Source: Acidovorax sp. Leaf191
Lineage (GTDB): Bacteria > Pseudomonadota > Gammaproteobacteria > Burkholderiales > Burkholderiaceae_C
Assembly: GCF_001424425.1 (NCBI RefSeq)
Contig: NZ_LMPT01000019.1
Coordinates: forward strand, 433,003-497,002
Direction: 5' to 3'
Length of the DNA stretch: 64,000 nt
The translations under genes and the position numbers were made by a program. Of the stretch, positions 8,283 through 18,700 are shown one piece after another. Below the pieces are notes generated by a model. The model saw only the letters and a list, made by a program, of their open reading frames with translations. It was not told where the DNA came from and did not search any database. The first letter of the stretch is position 1; every line of letters begins with the position of its first letter.

Positions 8283-8485
8283 GAGGGGGCCATTTTAGGA
8301 GGGGCGGGATGGTGCACCGTCCACTGCGTCCTGGGCGCTGCCGCAGGCGGCGGCGGGCAAGCGCGTGCGCGGGCCCGGCAGAGTTCATGCGCAGGTCCTA
8401 GAATGCTCCGTTGCCCCCGAAACAGCCCGTGCGCTTTCTGCGCCCAACGGGTGCGGCGGGCCCACCGACGACACGTACCGTCCGC

Positions 8486-11400
8486 ATGGAACTGCCCAAA
8501 CTCTCCCCCGGAAAACGCTTCACCCTGCCCCGCCCCGTGGGCAGCGCCGATTCGCTGCTGCTGGCCCGCCTGGCGGAACGTGACAAGGCCGCCGGCCGCA
8601 CCACCGCCATCGTCACGGCCGACGCCACCGATGCGCAGCGCCTCATCGAGGAAATGGCGTTCTTCGCGCCCGGGCTGCGCTGCGCGCTGTTCCCGGACTG
8701 GGAGACGCTGCCCTACGACACGTTCTCGCCGCACCAGGATCTGATCAGCGAGCGGCTGGCCACCCTGTGGCGCATCAGCCAAAAGGACAAGGACACCGGC
8801 GCCGACGTGGTGCTGGTGCCCGCCACTACGGCGCTGTACCGGCTGGCGCCGCCGTCCTTCCTGGCGGGCTACACCTTCCACTTCAAGGTCAAGCAAAAGC
8901 TCGACGAGGGCAAGTTCAAGGCCCAGCTCACGCTGGCGGGCTACAGCCACGTGTCGCAGGTGGTCAGCCCCGGCGAATACGCGGTGCGCGGCGGGCTGAT
9001 CGACCTGTTCCCCATGGGCTCGCTGGTGCCGTACCGGGTGGACCTGTTCGACGACGAAATCGACAGCATCCGCACGTTCGACCCCGACAGCCAGCGCAGC
9101 CTGTACCCCGTGCCCGAGGTGCGCCTGCTACCCGGCCGCGAATTCCCCATGGACGACGAGGCACGCGCCAAGTTCAGGAGCCGCTGGCGCGAGATGCTGG
9201 AGGGCGACCCGACCAAGAGCCGCATCTACAAGGACATGGGCGCGGGCGTGGCCACGGCCGGCATCGAGTACTACCTGCCGCTGTTCTTCGATGACACAGC
9301 GACGGTGTTCGACTACCTCGGGTCAGAGGCCACGGTGGTGCTGCACGGCGACCTGGAGCCGGCCTTCCAGCGCTTCTGGCAAGACACGAAAGACCGCTTT
9401 CGTCTGGTGCAGGGCGACCCCGAGCGTCCGGTGCTGCCGCCCGAGGAGCTGTTCCTCTCGGCCGACCAGTTCTACACGCGCGCCAAGGAGCATGCCCAGC
9501 TGTCCATCCGCCCTGGCGTGGAGGACATTGCCGACAACCCGCACTTCCAGAAGCTGGGCGACCTGTCGGTAGTGCGTGGTGCCGAAGACCCGCTGGCCCG
9601 CCTGCACGCCCACATCCGCAACACCCAGCACCGCGTGCTGCTGCTGGCCGAAAGCGCGGGCCGGCGTGAGAGCCTGCTCGACTTTCTGCGCGCGAGCGGG
9701 GTGAACCCGCCGGCCTTCGACTCGCTGGCCGAGTTCCAGGGAACGGCCGACGAAAAGGTGGGCATCGCCACCGCCGGCCTCACCGTGGGCTTCAGTTGGA
9801 TCGAGGACGGCATCGACTTCGTCACCGAGACCGAGCTGTTTGCCGCCGGCCCCACCACGCGCCGGCGCAAGAAGCAGGAGCAGGTGAGCGACGTCGAGGC
9901 GCTGATCAAGGACCTGGCCGAGCTGAACGTCGGCGACCCCGTGGTGCACAGCGCCCACGGTATCGGCCGCTACCGCGGTCTGGTCAACATGGACGTGGGC
10001 AACAAGAACCCCGATGGCACGCCCGCCATGCAGGAGTTCTTGCACCTCGAATACGCCGACAAGGCCGTGCTCTATGTGCCCGTGAGCCAGCTGCAGCTGA
10101 TCAGCCGCTACACCGGCGTGAGCGCCGACGAGGCGCCGCTGCACAAGCTCGGTAGCGGCCAGTGGGAAAAGGCCAAGCGCAAGGCCGCCGAGCAGGTGCG
10201 CGACAGCGCGGCCGAGCTGCTCAACATCTATGCCCGCCGCGCGGCGCGCGAAGGCCACGCCTTCCGCTACAGCCCGCAGGACTACGAGACCTTTGCCAAC
10301 GACTTCGGCTTCGAAGAAACGGCCGATCAGAACGCTGCCATCCACGCGGTGATCCAGGACATGATCAGCCCCCGCCCCATGGACCGCCTGGTCTGCGGCG
10401 ACGTGGGCTTCGGCAAGACCGAGGTGGCCCTGCGCGCGGCCTTCGTGGCCGTCACCGGCGGCAAGCAAGTGGCTTTTCTTGCGCCCACCACGCTGCTGGC
10501 CGAGCAGCACTACCAGACCCTGGTGGACCGCTTCAGCAAGTGGCCGGTGAAGGTGGCCGAGGTGTCGCGCTTTCGTTCGGGCAAGGAGATCACTGCCGCC
10601 ATCAAGGGCATCGGCGACGGCACGGTGGACATCGTGGTCGGCACGCACAAGCTATTGAGCGAATCCACCAAATTCCACAACCTGGGTCTGCTCATCATCG
10701 ACGAGGAACACCGTTTCGGCGTGCGCCACAAGGAGCAGATGAAGGCCCTGCGCGCCGAGGTGGACGTGCTGACGCTGACGGCCACGCCCATCCCGCGCAC
10801 GCTGGGCATGGCGCTCGAAGGCCTGCGCGACCTGTCGGTCATCGCCACCGCGCCGCAGCGGCGCCTGGCGATCAAGACCTTCGTGCGCAACGAGGGCACG
10901 GGTGTGATCCGCGAGGCGGTGCTGCGCGAATTGAAGCGGGGCGGGCAGGTGTACTTCCTGCACAACGAGGTGGAGACCATCGAGAACCGCCGCCAGAAGC
11001 TCGAAGAGATACTGCCCGAGGCCCGTATCGCCGTGGCCCATGGCCAGATGCCCGAGCGCGAACTGGAGCGCGTGATGCGCGACTTCGTGGCCCAGCGCTA
11101 CAACATCCTGCTGTGCTCGACCATCATCGAGACCGGCATCGACGTGCCCACGGCCAACACCATCATCATGAGCCGCGCCGACAAGTTCGGCCTGGCGCAG
11201 CTGCACCAGCTGCGCGGCCGCGTGGGCCGCAGCCACCACCAGGCGTACGCCTACCTCATGGTGCCCGACACCGAGGGCCTGACCAAGCATGCCGCGCAGC
11301 GCCTGGATGCGATCCAGCAGATGGAGGAACTGGGCAGCGGCTTCTACCTGGCCATGCACGACCTGGAGATCCGCGGCGCCGGCGAGGTGCTGGGCGAGAA

Positions 11401-11965
11401 CCAGAGCGGCAACATGCTGGAGGTGGGATTCCAGCTGTACAACGAGATGCTCAACGAAGCCGTCAAGGCACTCAAGGCCGGCAAGGAGCCGGACCTGCTC
11501 AGCCCGCTGAGCGTCACCACCGACATCAACCTGCACGCCCCCGCCCTGCTGCCCGACGACTATTGCGGCGACGTGCACCTGCGCCTGTCGTTCTACAAGA
11601 AGCTGGCCACCGCCAAGACGCCCGACCAGATCGACGGCCTGCTCGAAGAGATCGTGGACCGCTTCGGCAAACTGCCGCCGCAGGCCCAGACCCTCATCGA
11701 CGTGCACCGCCTGCGCGTGCTGAGCCAGCCCTACGGCGTGGTGAAGGTCGATGCCGCCCCGGGCGTGATCAACATCACCTTCAAACCCCAGCCGCCCATC
11801 GACCCGATGCGCATCATCGAGCTCATCCAGAAGAACAAGCACATCAAGCTGGCGGGCAACGAGAAGCTGCGCATCGAGCGTGAGTTGAAGGACCCCAAGG
11901 ACCGCGCGCAGATGGTGCGGGATATCTTGCGCTCGCTGGGGAAGCCGCAGACTGCTGCTGCCTGA
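8486..11965 (+). CDS. mfd: Transcription-repair coupling factor
   Basis: A 1159-residue ATP-dependent translocase that removes stalled RNA polymerase from DNA lesions and recruits UvrA. The N-terminal UvrB-like module carries DWETLPYDTFSPHQDLISER. A CarD-like RNA-polymerase interaction domain follows (GDPVVHSAHGIGRYRGL). The RecG-like motor has Walker A GDVGFGKTE near residue 638, the DEEH box near 739, and the motif VI region QLHQLRGRVGRS. A C-terminal TRCF domain ends the protein. ATG 8486 (MELPKLSPG) is preferred over an upstream in-frame start at 8411 because conservation begins there. It diverges from ispD across about 200 bp. Confidence 0.97.
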   Translation: MELPKLSPGKRFTLPRPVGSADSLLLARLAERDKAAGRTTAIVTADATDAQRLIEEMAFFAPGLRCALFPDWETLPYDTFSPHQDLISERLATLWRISQKDKDTGADVVLVPATTALYRLAPPSFLAGYTFHFKVKQKLDEGKFKAQLTLAGYSHVSQVVSPGEYAVRGGLIDLFPMGSLVPYRVDLFDDEIDSIRTFDPDSQRSLYPVPEVRLLPGREFPMDDEARAKFRSRWREMLEGDPTKSRIYKDMGAGVATAGIEYYLPLFFDDTATVFDYLGSEATVVLHGDLEPAFQRFWQDTKDRFRLVQGDPERPVLPPEELFLSADQFYTRAKEHAQLSIRPGVEDIADNPHFQKLGDLSVVRGAEDPLARLHAHIRNTQHRVLLLAESAGRRESLLDFLRASGVNPPAFDSLAEFQGTADEKVGIATAGLTVGFSWIEDGIDFVTETELFAAGPTTRRRKKQEQVSDVEALIKDLAELNVGDPVVHSAHGIGRYRGLVNMDVGNKNPDGTPAMQEFLHLEYADKAVLYVPVSQLQLISRYTGVSADEAPLHKLGSGQWEKAKRKAAEQVRDSAAELLNIYARRAAREGHAFRYSPQDYETFANDFGFEETADQNAAIHAVIQDMISPRPMDRLVCGDVGFGKTEVALRAAFVAVTGGKQVAFLAPTTLLAEQHYQTLVDRFSKWPVKVAEVSRFRSGKEITAAIKGIGDGTVDIVVGTHKLLSESTKFHNLGLLIIDEEHRFGVRHKEQMKALRAEVDVLTLTATPIPRTLGMALEGLRDLSVIATAPQRRLAIKTFVRNEGTGVIREAVLRELKRGGQVYFLHNEVETIENRRQKLEEILPEARIAVAHGQMPERELERVMRDFVAQRYNILLCSTIIETGIDVPTANTIIMSRADKFGLAQLHQLRGRVGRSHHQAYAYLMVPDTEGLTKHAAQRLDAIQQMEELGSGFYLAMHDLEIRGAGEVLGENQSGNMLEVGFQLYNEMLNEAVKALKAGKEPDLLSPLSVTTDINLHAPALLPDDYCGDVHLRLSFYKKLATAKTPDQIDGLLEEIVDRFGKLPPQAQTLIDVHRLRVLSQPYGVVKVDAAPGVINITFKPQPPIDPMRIIELIQKNKHIKLAGNEKLRIERELKDPKDRAQMVRDILRSLGKPQTAAA

Positions 11966-12091
11966 GACTCGAAGCGAGCCCTTGGGAATCGTTGCTGCGT
12001 CCTGTCGCAATTTGCGGCAGAGCGCGTTCGATCGTGAAGCCATGTCGAAGCACGTGCTGTACGGCGACGTCCCACGCGTTCTGGAACGCGA

Positions 12092-14467
12092 TCACCGGCG
12101 CCACCCTTTCTCTTTCTCGATCATGGCCTCGAACTCGTGTATCGGTAGCGGGCGGCCGTACAGGTAGCCCTGGTAGCTGGTGCATCCGTAGCCCGCCAGC
12201 ATGTCGCGCTGCTCCACGGTTTCCACACCTTCGGCAATGACCTGCAGCCCCAGGCCCTGGCCCAGGGCGATGACCGCCCGCACAATCGATGCATCGCTGG
12301 CGTTCAAAACGACGTCGCGCACGAACGACTGGTCGATCTTGAGTTGGTCCAGCGGCATGCGCTTGAGATAACCCAGCGACGAAAAGCCCGTGCCGAAGTC
12401 GTCCAGCGAGAAGCTGATGCCCAGGGCCTTCAGCCGCTGCATCTTGACCACGATCTCGTCCACATCCTCAGCCAGCACGCTTTCGGTCAGCTCGAGCTTC
12501 AGGCGCTGCGGGTTGGCCCCGGTGGTCTCCAGCAGGCTGCGTACCCCCTGCACATACCCCGGCTCGCGAAACTCCTTGGCGCTGACGTTCACGGCCAGTA
12601 CCAGATGGCATCGGGTCGGCTCGTCCGCCCAGGCTCGCAACTGCAGGCAGGCCGTCTCCAGCACCCAGCGGCCCAACGGGTGTATGAGGCCCGTTTCTTC
12701 GGCTAAGGGAATGAATAGGTCCGGGGACACCATGCCCATTTCAGGGTGCTTCCAGCGCACCAACAGCTCGGCCCCCACCAGCCCCGTGACGAGGTCGGCC
12801 TGCGGTTGGTAGTAAGCAACGAGCTGCCCTGGAACTGCCACGCGCAGGGCGTTTTCGAACTGCACCCGCAGGTGCAGCGCATCACGCATGCTCTGGTCGA
12901 ACATGGCGGCCTGAGCCTTGCCCCGCTTCTTGGCCTCCAGCATCGCCAGTTCGGCTCGTTGCAACACCTCGTCGGCGGTTGCGTCGTCGTTGCCGACGAG
13001 CGCAATGCCGATCGACGCACGGCCTTCACAAGCAACGCCACCCAGCATGAAAGGGCCGCGCAACTGCGCCAGCGCGTCGGCCGCCATCGCGCTCGCCCTG
13101 TCATGCACATGTCGAAGGTCGCTTCCCAGGTTTTCGGCCAGGACCAGAAACTCGTCCCCGCCGATCCTTGCCAGGACGGCACCGGATCGCTCCAGTTGCC
13201 GAAGGTGTTCCGCCGCGGCAATGAGCATCTGATCACCGGCCTCGTGACCCCGCGTGTTGTTGAGCACGCTGAAGTTGTCCAGGTTGACCAACAACAGCGC
13301 TCCAGCGGTGTGCCTGACGGCTGCACGCTCGATCGCCTGGTTCAGCTGATGGATCAGTTCGCCCCGATTGAACAGCCCGGTCAGCCGGTCGTGGTGAGCC
13401 AGCCGGTCCATGGCGGCTCCCAACACCAAGGTCTCGTCCAAGGCCTTGCGCCGGCGGTGGCCCGCCGCGGCACCTGCTTGCTGCGTGTGGGACTTCGCGG
13501 CATCGGCCAGTTCCACGATGGGCCGCACCAGGCGGCCTGCCACGAGCCACGAGACGAGTGCGAACAGCACTGCCACCAGGGCAGTGAAGGCCAGCATCAA
13601 CTTGCGGACCTGGTACACCGGTGCATGGGCGCTGGCGGCATCCTCCCGCACCACCACGGTCCAACCCAGCCCACCGGACGGAATCGCGGTGACCACCTGC
13701 TGCGTGGCGACAAGATATTCCGGATCCAGCCGCACAGCCTCCAGCGATGCTTTGGCGGATGTGTCATGGGTATTGAACAACAGCAGCCACTCGCCGGTGC
13801 TGCTGGCAATCAACACTTCGATATGGGCCTTCTTGAGGCGTTTGTCCACCGCTTCGGCAACCACCTGGTGCACCCAGTCCCAGTGCAGATGCGCGGCAAG
13901 CACGCCGATGACCGCGCCCCGCCCGTTCTTGACAGGCGAGGCCACATCCAGAAAACGCAACGGCTCGCCATCAGGCGGAGCAGGCAGCGACCTGGCGAGC
14001 AAAACCGCATCATGGGGATCGCCAACCACCGGGCCACGCAGGCCGGCCGCGTACCACGGCCGTGCAGAGACATCCACGCCCCTGAGGATTCCGCCCGTGG
14101 CGGCGCCGACCCTACCGCGCAGGTCAGCAAGGCCTATCCACGCGTAAGCGCCTTCACGGCGCTTGAGGCCATCCATGACGTCCTGGATGGAGTCAGGATC
14201 CAGCGCATGCTGTGGCCCGACCATGGCCGCCATCAGTGACACTTCGCGCTGCCTGTTGGCGAGGTCTTCTTTCAGTTCATGGGAGATCTCGTCTGCCACG
14301 GCGTTGAGCGCGTCCCGGGCCGAGTTGCTCAGACCTTCTTCCAGATGCCACTGCATGAAAAAGGTCAGGGCCAGGCCCAGAACGATGCCCGAGCCCCCCA
14401 TCACCGCCGAAAAACGCGCCCGAACACTTCGAAACGGCGAAACCCGGTTCAAAAACCTGTTGATCAT
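12092..14467 (-). CDS. Membrane sensor with GGDEF and EAL domains (c-di-GMP turnover)
   Basis: A 791-residue protein. A TM helix at about 24-40 and another at about 291-311 bracket a periplasmic dCache-like sensor (SARPWYAAGLRGPVVGDPHD). A HAMP-like linker follows. The GGDEF domain has an intact GGDEF at 436-440, but the upstream inhibitory RxxD is RSGA, so product feedback is probably lost. The EAL domain keeps ELLVR (Glu567), the LTES, DDFGTGFSS and KIDQSFV motifs and EGVET, so phosphodiesterase activity is likely. Whether it makes or degrades c-di-GMP cannot be told from sequence. It diverges from the REC-GGDEF gene at 14771. Confidence 0.9.
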   Translation of the reverse strand: MINRFLNRVSPFRSVRARFSAVMGGSGIVLGLALTFFMQWHLEEGLSNSARDALNAVADEISHELKEDLANRQREVSLMAAMVGPQHALDPDSIQDVMDGLKRREGAYAWIGLADLRGRVGAATGGILRGVDVSARPWYAAGLRGPVVGDPHDAVLLARSLPAPPDGEPLRFLDVASPVKNGRGAVIGVLAAHLHWDWVHQVVAEAVDKRLKKAHIEVLIASSTGEWLLLFNTHDTSAKASLEAVRLDPEYLVATQQVVTAIPSGGLGWTVVVREDAASAHAPVYQVRKLMLAFTALVAVLFALVSWLVAGRLVRPIVELADAAKSHTQQAGAAAGHRRRKALDETLVLGAAMDRLAHHDRLTGLFNRGELIHQLNQAIERAAVRHTAGALLLVNLDNFSVLNNTRGHEAGDQMLIAAAEHLRQLERSGAVLARIGGDEFLVLAENLGSDLRHVHDRASAMAADALAQLRGPFMLGGVACEGRASIGIALVGNDDATADEVLQRAELAMLEAKKRGKAQAAMFDQSMRDALHLRVQFENALRVAVPGQLVAYYQPQADLVTGLVGAELLVRWKHPEMGMVSPDLFIPLAEETGLIHPLGRWVLETACLQLRAWADEPTRCHLVLAVNVSAKEFREPGYVQGVRSLLETTGANPQRLKLELTESVLAEDVDEIVVKMQRLKALGISFSLDDFGTGFSSLGYLKRMPLDQLKIDQSFVRDVVLNASDASIVRAVIALGQGLGLQVIAEGVETVEQRDMLAGYGCTSYQGYLYGRPLPIHEFEAMIEKEKGWRR

Positions 14468-14770
14468 GGCGCCCCTCCAGGAGAACCATTGTCAGTCGCG
14501 ACGGCCAAATCGCTAAGCGTTTTGTTACACGCGCGACGTGCGCCCGAAAGACTTGACGCAAGTCAAGGAAAAATCCCGCCACCGTCCGCACACTCGCCGC
14601 CTGGCACGACCAGGCCGCGATGCGCGGAGTTCCACGTCAGGACGACGTCAGAGGCTGGCCGTAGGATGCGCGCTTTTTGGAGCCTGGATGGCGCCGCGCA
14701 CAGCGCCGCAGCAGGCAGTACGCAGATTGCACTTGCCGGTGCCTACAACGAAACCCAGAATGGGCAGTGC
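14468..14770. other. Divergent promoter region of the c-di-GMP/phosphorelay locus
   Basis: 303 bp between two divergent signalling genes, with no supported ORF. The upstream in-frame extension of the REC-GGDEF reading frame has no recognisable protein sequence and is not counted as coding. The region contains an FNR/Dnr-like palindrome at 14553-14566. Confidence 0.6.
14553..14566. promoter_or_regulatory. FNR/Dnr-type (CRP-family) binding-site candidate
   Basis: TTGACGCAAGTCAA has the TTGAy-N4-rTCAA form bound by FNR, Anr and Dnr regulators; the flanking bases extend the arms to CTTGAC/GTCAAG. It lies 86 bp upstream of the GGDEF-EAL start and 205 bp upstream of the REC-GGDEF start. It suggests oxygen- or nitric-oxide-linked control, which is inference. 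Confidence 0.5.
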
Positions 14771-15700
14771 ATGAACACGAGCATCCTCATCGTTGATGAC
14801 AATTCCGCCATGATCCAGGTGATGGCGGGCATGCTCAAAGGGGTTGCCCAACTGCGGTTTGCCACGCGTGGCCGCGACGCGATGGAACAGATGGCACGCA
14901 GCATTCCCGACCTGGTGCTGCTGGACGCCGAGATGCCCGGCATGAGCGGCTATGAGGTCTGCGCGGCCATGAAGGGGGATGCCCGGCTGGCGAATGTGCC
15001 CGTGATTTTCGTGACCGGCCACGGTGAGACGGAGTCCGAGGTCCGGGGCCTGGAGGCCGGTGCCGTCGACTTCATTACCAAGCCCGTGAACGCGGCCTTG
15101 CTGCTGGCGCGCGTACGCACGCAGTTGCGCATCAAGAGCCTGACCGACGAACTGCGCAACCTGGCCACGACCGACGGGTTGACCGGCGTGAGCAACCGCC
15201 GCCATTTCGATGAACTGCTGCTGCGGGAATGGCAGCGGTGCGCGCGCAGTGCCGCGCCCTTGTCGCTCCTGATGGTGGACGTGGACCATTTCAAGCGCTA
15301 CAACGACCACTATGGACACCCTGCGGGTGACAGTTGCCTGAAGGCCCTTGTGAAAGTCCTGCTGTCCGCGGGCCAGCGACCCGGGGATCTGGTCGGCCGC
15401 CTGGGCGGTGAAGAGTTCGCCATCATGCTGCCCGAAACGGATGCGGCGGGTGCGCAGGAGGTGGCAGAGCGCACCGTACAGGCGGTGCGCATGCTGGGAC
15501 TGCCGCACGCAGCATCCCTTCATGCAGACCATGTGACGGTCAGCGTGGGCGTGGCGACACGCTCGGCGCACGCACAGTCCCAGGCCGAGCCCGTGGATGA
15601 CGAAGACCTGTGGGGGCTGGTGGGCCGCGCCGACAAAGCGCTCTACGCCGCCAAGAACGATGGGAGAGACTGCTGGCGCGCGTGGCGCCCAGGGTACTGA
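14771..15700 (+). CDS. Response regulator diguanylate cyclase (REC-GGDEF, PleD/WspR-like)
   Basis: A 309-residue protein. The receiver domain (1-120) starts ILIVDDNSAM with phospho-acceptor Asp52 in VLLDAEMPG and the conserved Lys in ITKPVN. The GGDEF domain (about 135-305) carries an active GGEEF at 212-216 and an intact inhibitory I-site RPGD five residues upstream. It should make c-di-GMP when phosphorylated and be product-inhibited. ATG 14771 begins MNTSILIVDD exactly at the receiver; the long upstream open frame is rejected. The hybrid kinase begins 4 nt after its stop, so it is the likely phosphodonor. Confidence 0.93.
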   Translation: MNTSILIVDDNSAMIQVMAGMLKGVAQLRFATRGRDAMEQMARSIPDLVLLDAEMPGMSGYEVCAAMKGDARLANVPVIFVTGHGETESEVRGLEAGAVDFITKPVNAALLLARVRTQLRIKSLTDELRNLATTDGLTGVSNRRHFDELLLREWQRCARSAAPLSLLMVDVDHFKRYNDHYGHPAGDSCLKALVKVLLSAGQRPGDLVGRLGGEEFAIMLPETDAAGAQEVAERTVQAVRMLGLPHAASLHADHVTVSVGVATRSAHAQSQAEPVDDEDLWGLVGRADKALYAAKNDGRDCWRAWRPGY

Positions 15701-15704
15701 ACCG

Positions 15705-18700
15705 ATGGCTGCCGACCCGCGCCAGTCCAGCCAGAATGCCACCAACGTGGCGAGGATGTCGATCCTCGTGGCGTTGGTGGTGATGTGCATCACCCTGGTT
15801 GCAGCCGTGGTGGCCTACGACCAGCAGGTGCAGCAAAACCGGGAGGCCCTGGACAAGCGCTTCGACGGGCTCAAAGGCCGGGTCATGGAAGAGATCGCCG
15901 TGCGCATGCGGCAGTATGAGTACGGCCTGCGCGGCACCCGGGGGGCCGTGGCGGCGGCGGGCGACGACCTCGACCACAAGGCCTTCATGCGCTACAGCCA
16001 GAGCCGGGACTTCGCGCGCGAGTTCCCGGGGGCCCGCGGCTTCGGGTACATCCACAGGGTCGCCAGACAGGACGAGGCCGCCTTCGTGCGCAAGGTGCGG
16101 GCAGAAGACTGGATCGATTTCAGCGTGCACCAGTTCGAGCAGCATGCTGGCGATCTCTACGTCATCCAGTACATCGAACCCCTGGAACGCAACAATCCGG
16201 TGGTGGGGCTGGACATCGCTTCAGAGCCCTTGCGCCTGGCCACCGCTGTGACGGCCATGCGCTCCGGACAGGCCACGTTGAGCGGCCCCATCACGCTGCT
16301 GCAGGACGCGGGCACACCCTCCCGAGGCCTGCTGCTCATGCTGCCGGTCTACCGGTTTGGTGCCGCAACGGACACGACCGAAAGCCGTGAGCAGGCCCTG
16401 CGGGGTTGGGTGTATGCGCCGCTGCAGATGGACGAGGTACTGCGCGGGCTCGATGTGGAGTCGGGGCATTTCATGCTGCGCATCCGCGACCGCCTCGCAC
16501 CCGAGGGCCAGTGGCTGTACAGCAGCCATGCCGAGATGCCGGCCGAGCCAGGCATTGGAAGGCTGACCGCCCTGCCCCTGTTCGGCCGCGAGTGGGAGGT
16601 CGACATGCGCCCCACTCCCGCATTCGTTGCATCGCTCAACCTCGCACCGCCGCAACGCGAAGCGGTCATGGTCGTGCTATTGGGCCTGGCCGCGACGGCG
16701 CTGGCCATCGCCGTGCTGCACCTGGTGCACCGCTCGCGCAGCCAGTTGCTGGAACAGGCCAGGCGCGCGGCCATCGTGCAGGGGTCCGACGATGCCATCA
16801 TCGTGCAGACCTTGCAGGGCATCATCACCGACTGGAACGACGGGGCCAGACGGCTCTTCGGGTACGAGCCTGACGAGGTGCTGGGCCACACCGCGCAGGA
16901 GCTGCTGGTACCCGCAGGGCGCGAGGGCGAAGACGAGTCCATGCTGGCCATGGTGGCCAAGGGGCAGCGGGTCAAGGCGTACGAGACATCGCGGCGCCAT
17001 CGAGACGGCACGCTGATCGATGTCTCGGTCTCCGCCAGCCCCATCGAGGACAGCCATGGCCGCATCGTGGGCCTGGCCAAGACCTTGCGCGACGTGCGTG
17101 AAGTGCGGGCTGCGGCACTGCGGGTCATTGAACTGAACGCCACCCTGGAAGACCAGGTGCGCGAGCGCACCAGCGACCTGGAATCCGCAAGGCACGCCCT
17201 GCAAACCGTGCTGGACGCCATGCCATCCCAGATCGGCTACTGGGGCCCGGACCAGCGCAACCGGGTGGCCAACCGGGCGTATGGCGAGTGGTTCGACATG
17301 GACCCCGCCCTGGTGCCGGGCATGCACCTGCGCGAGCTGATCGGCGAGAGCATGTACGAGATGTCTGCGCCCCACGTCCAGGCGGCGCTGCGGGGCGAGG
17401 CCCGCATGTTCGAGCAGACGCGTCGCGGCAACGAAGGCGAACGCCAGCGGCACTCTCTCGTGCACTATCTGCCGGACATTGCCGAGGGCCAGGTCAAGGG
17501 CTTCTATGCCTTCGTGCACGACGTGACGGAACTCACCGAGAGCCGCCTGCAGCTCGCCGCCGTCCAGCGGGACAATGCGGCGCTGCTGGAAACCCTCAAC
17601 AAGCACACCATCGTGTCTGTCGCCGACCGCTGGGGCCGCATTGTGGATGTGAACGATGCGTTTTGCCGCATTTCCGGGTTCGAGCGGGACGAGCTCATGG
17701 GGCGCAACCACCGCATCGTCAACTCCGGTACGCACGCGGCGTCTTTCTGGGTGGACATGTGGCGCACCATCAGCGCGGGCCACAGTTGGCGGGCAGAGGT
17801 GTGCAACCGCTCGAAAAGCGGCGCTCTGTACTGGGTGGACAGCGTCGTGGCGCCGTTTCTGGATGCCCAGGGCCGGGTCGAAAAATACGTGTCCATCCGC
17901 ACCGACATCACGGACCGCAAGCGCACCGAGATGCAGTTGCAAAGCACCCTCACGCTGCTGCGCACCGTCCTGGAGGCGTCCACACAGGTCGCGATTGTGG
18001 CCACCGATGCGCAGGGCGTGGTGACGGTGTTCAATCGCGGAGCCGAACTGCTGCTGGGGGAGCCAGCGCAGCAGATCATCGGACACCGCAATGCCTCGGA
18101 TTTCGTCGAGAACGGCGATCAGGCCTCGGACCCAGGACCTGCGCCGATGCGGCAAGACCCCATGGACAGCATTGCTCCCGAAGTGAGAATGGCCCTGATC
18201 CACACCGCCAGCCAAGACCCCTTGCGCCAGTGGCGCCTGGCGCGGGCCGACGGAGGCAGGGTGCCGGTATCGCTGGCGGTGACGCGCATGGCCGATGCGA
18301 CGGGCTCGTTCGTCGGGTATCTGGGCATCGCCCATGATGTGAGTACGCGCCTGGAGCAAGAGAAATCTCTGCGCATTGCCATGCAACAGGCCCGGGAGGC
18401 AAGCGACGCCAAGAGCCGCTTTCTGGCGAACATGAGCCACGAGATCCGCACCCCGATGAACGCGGTGATCGGACTGTCCTACCTGCTGGCACGCACCGCG
18501 CTCGACGGCGAGCAGCAACGCATGCTGCAGCAGGTGCAGGTGGCAGGCAAAGCCCTGCTGGCCGTCATCAACGACGTGCTCGATCTGTCCAAGATCGAAG
18601 CGGGCGAAGTGACGCTGGAGACGCTTGCGCTGGACATGGGCCAGGTGGTGCGCGATGTGTCCGCATTGATCGAGCCCCAGGCCCAAGCCAAGGGCATTGC

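Noticed and set aside
14279-14770. N-terminal extension of the REC-GGDEF protein by 164 codons
   Set aside because: The receiver domain starts exactly at Met 14771 and the extension contains the FNR-like palindrome and no protein motif.
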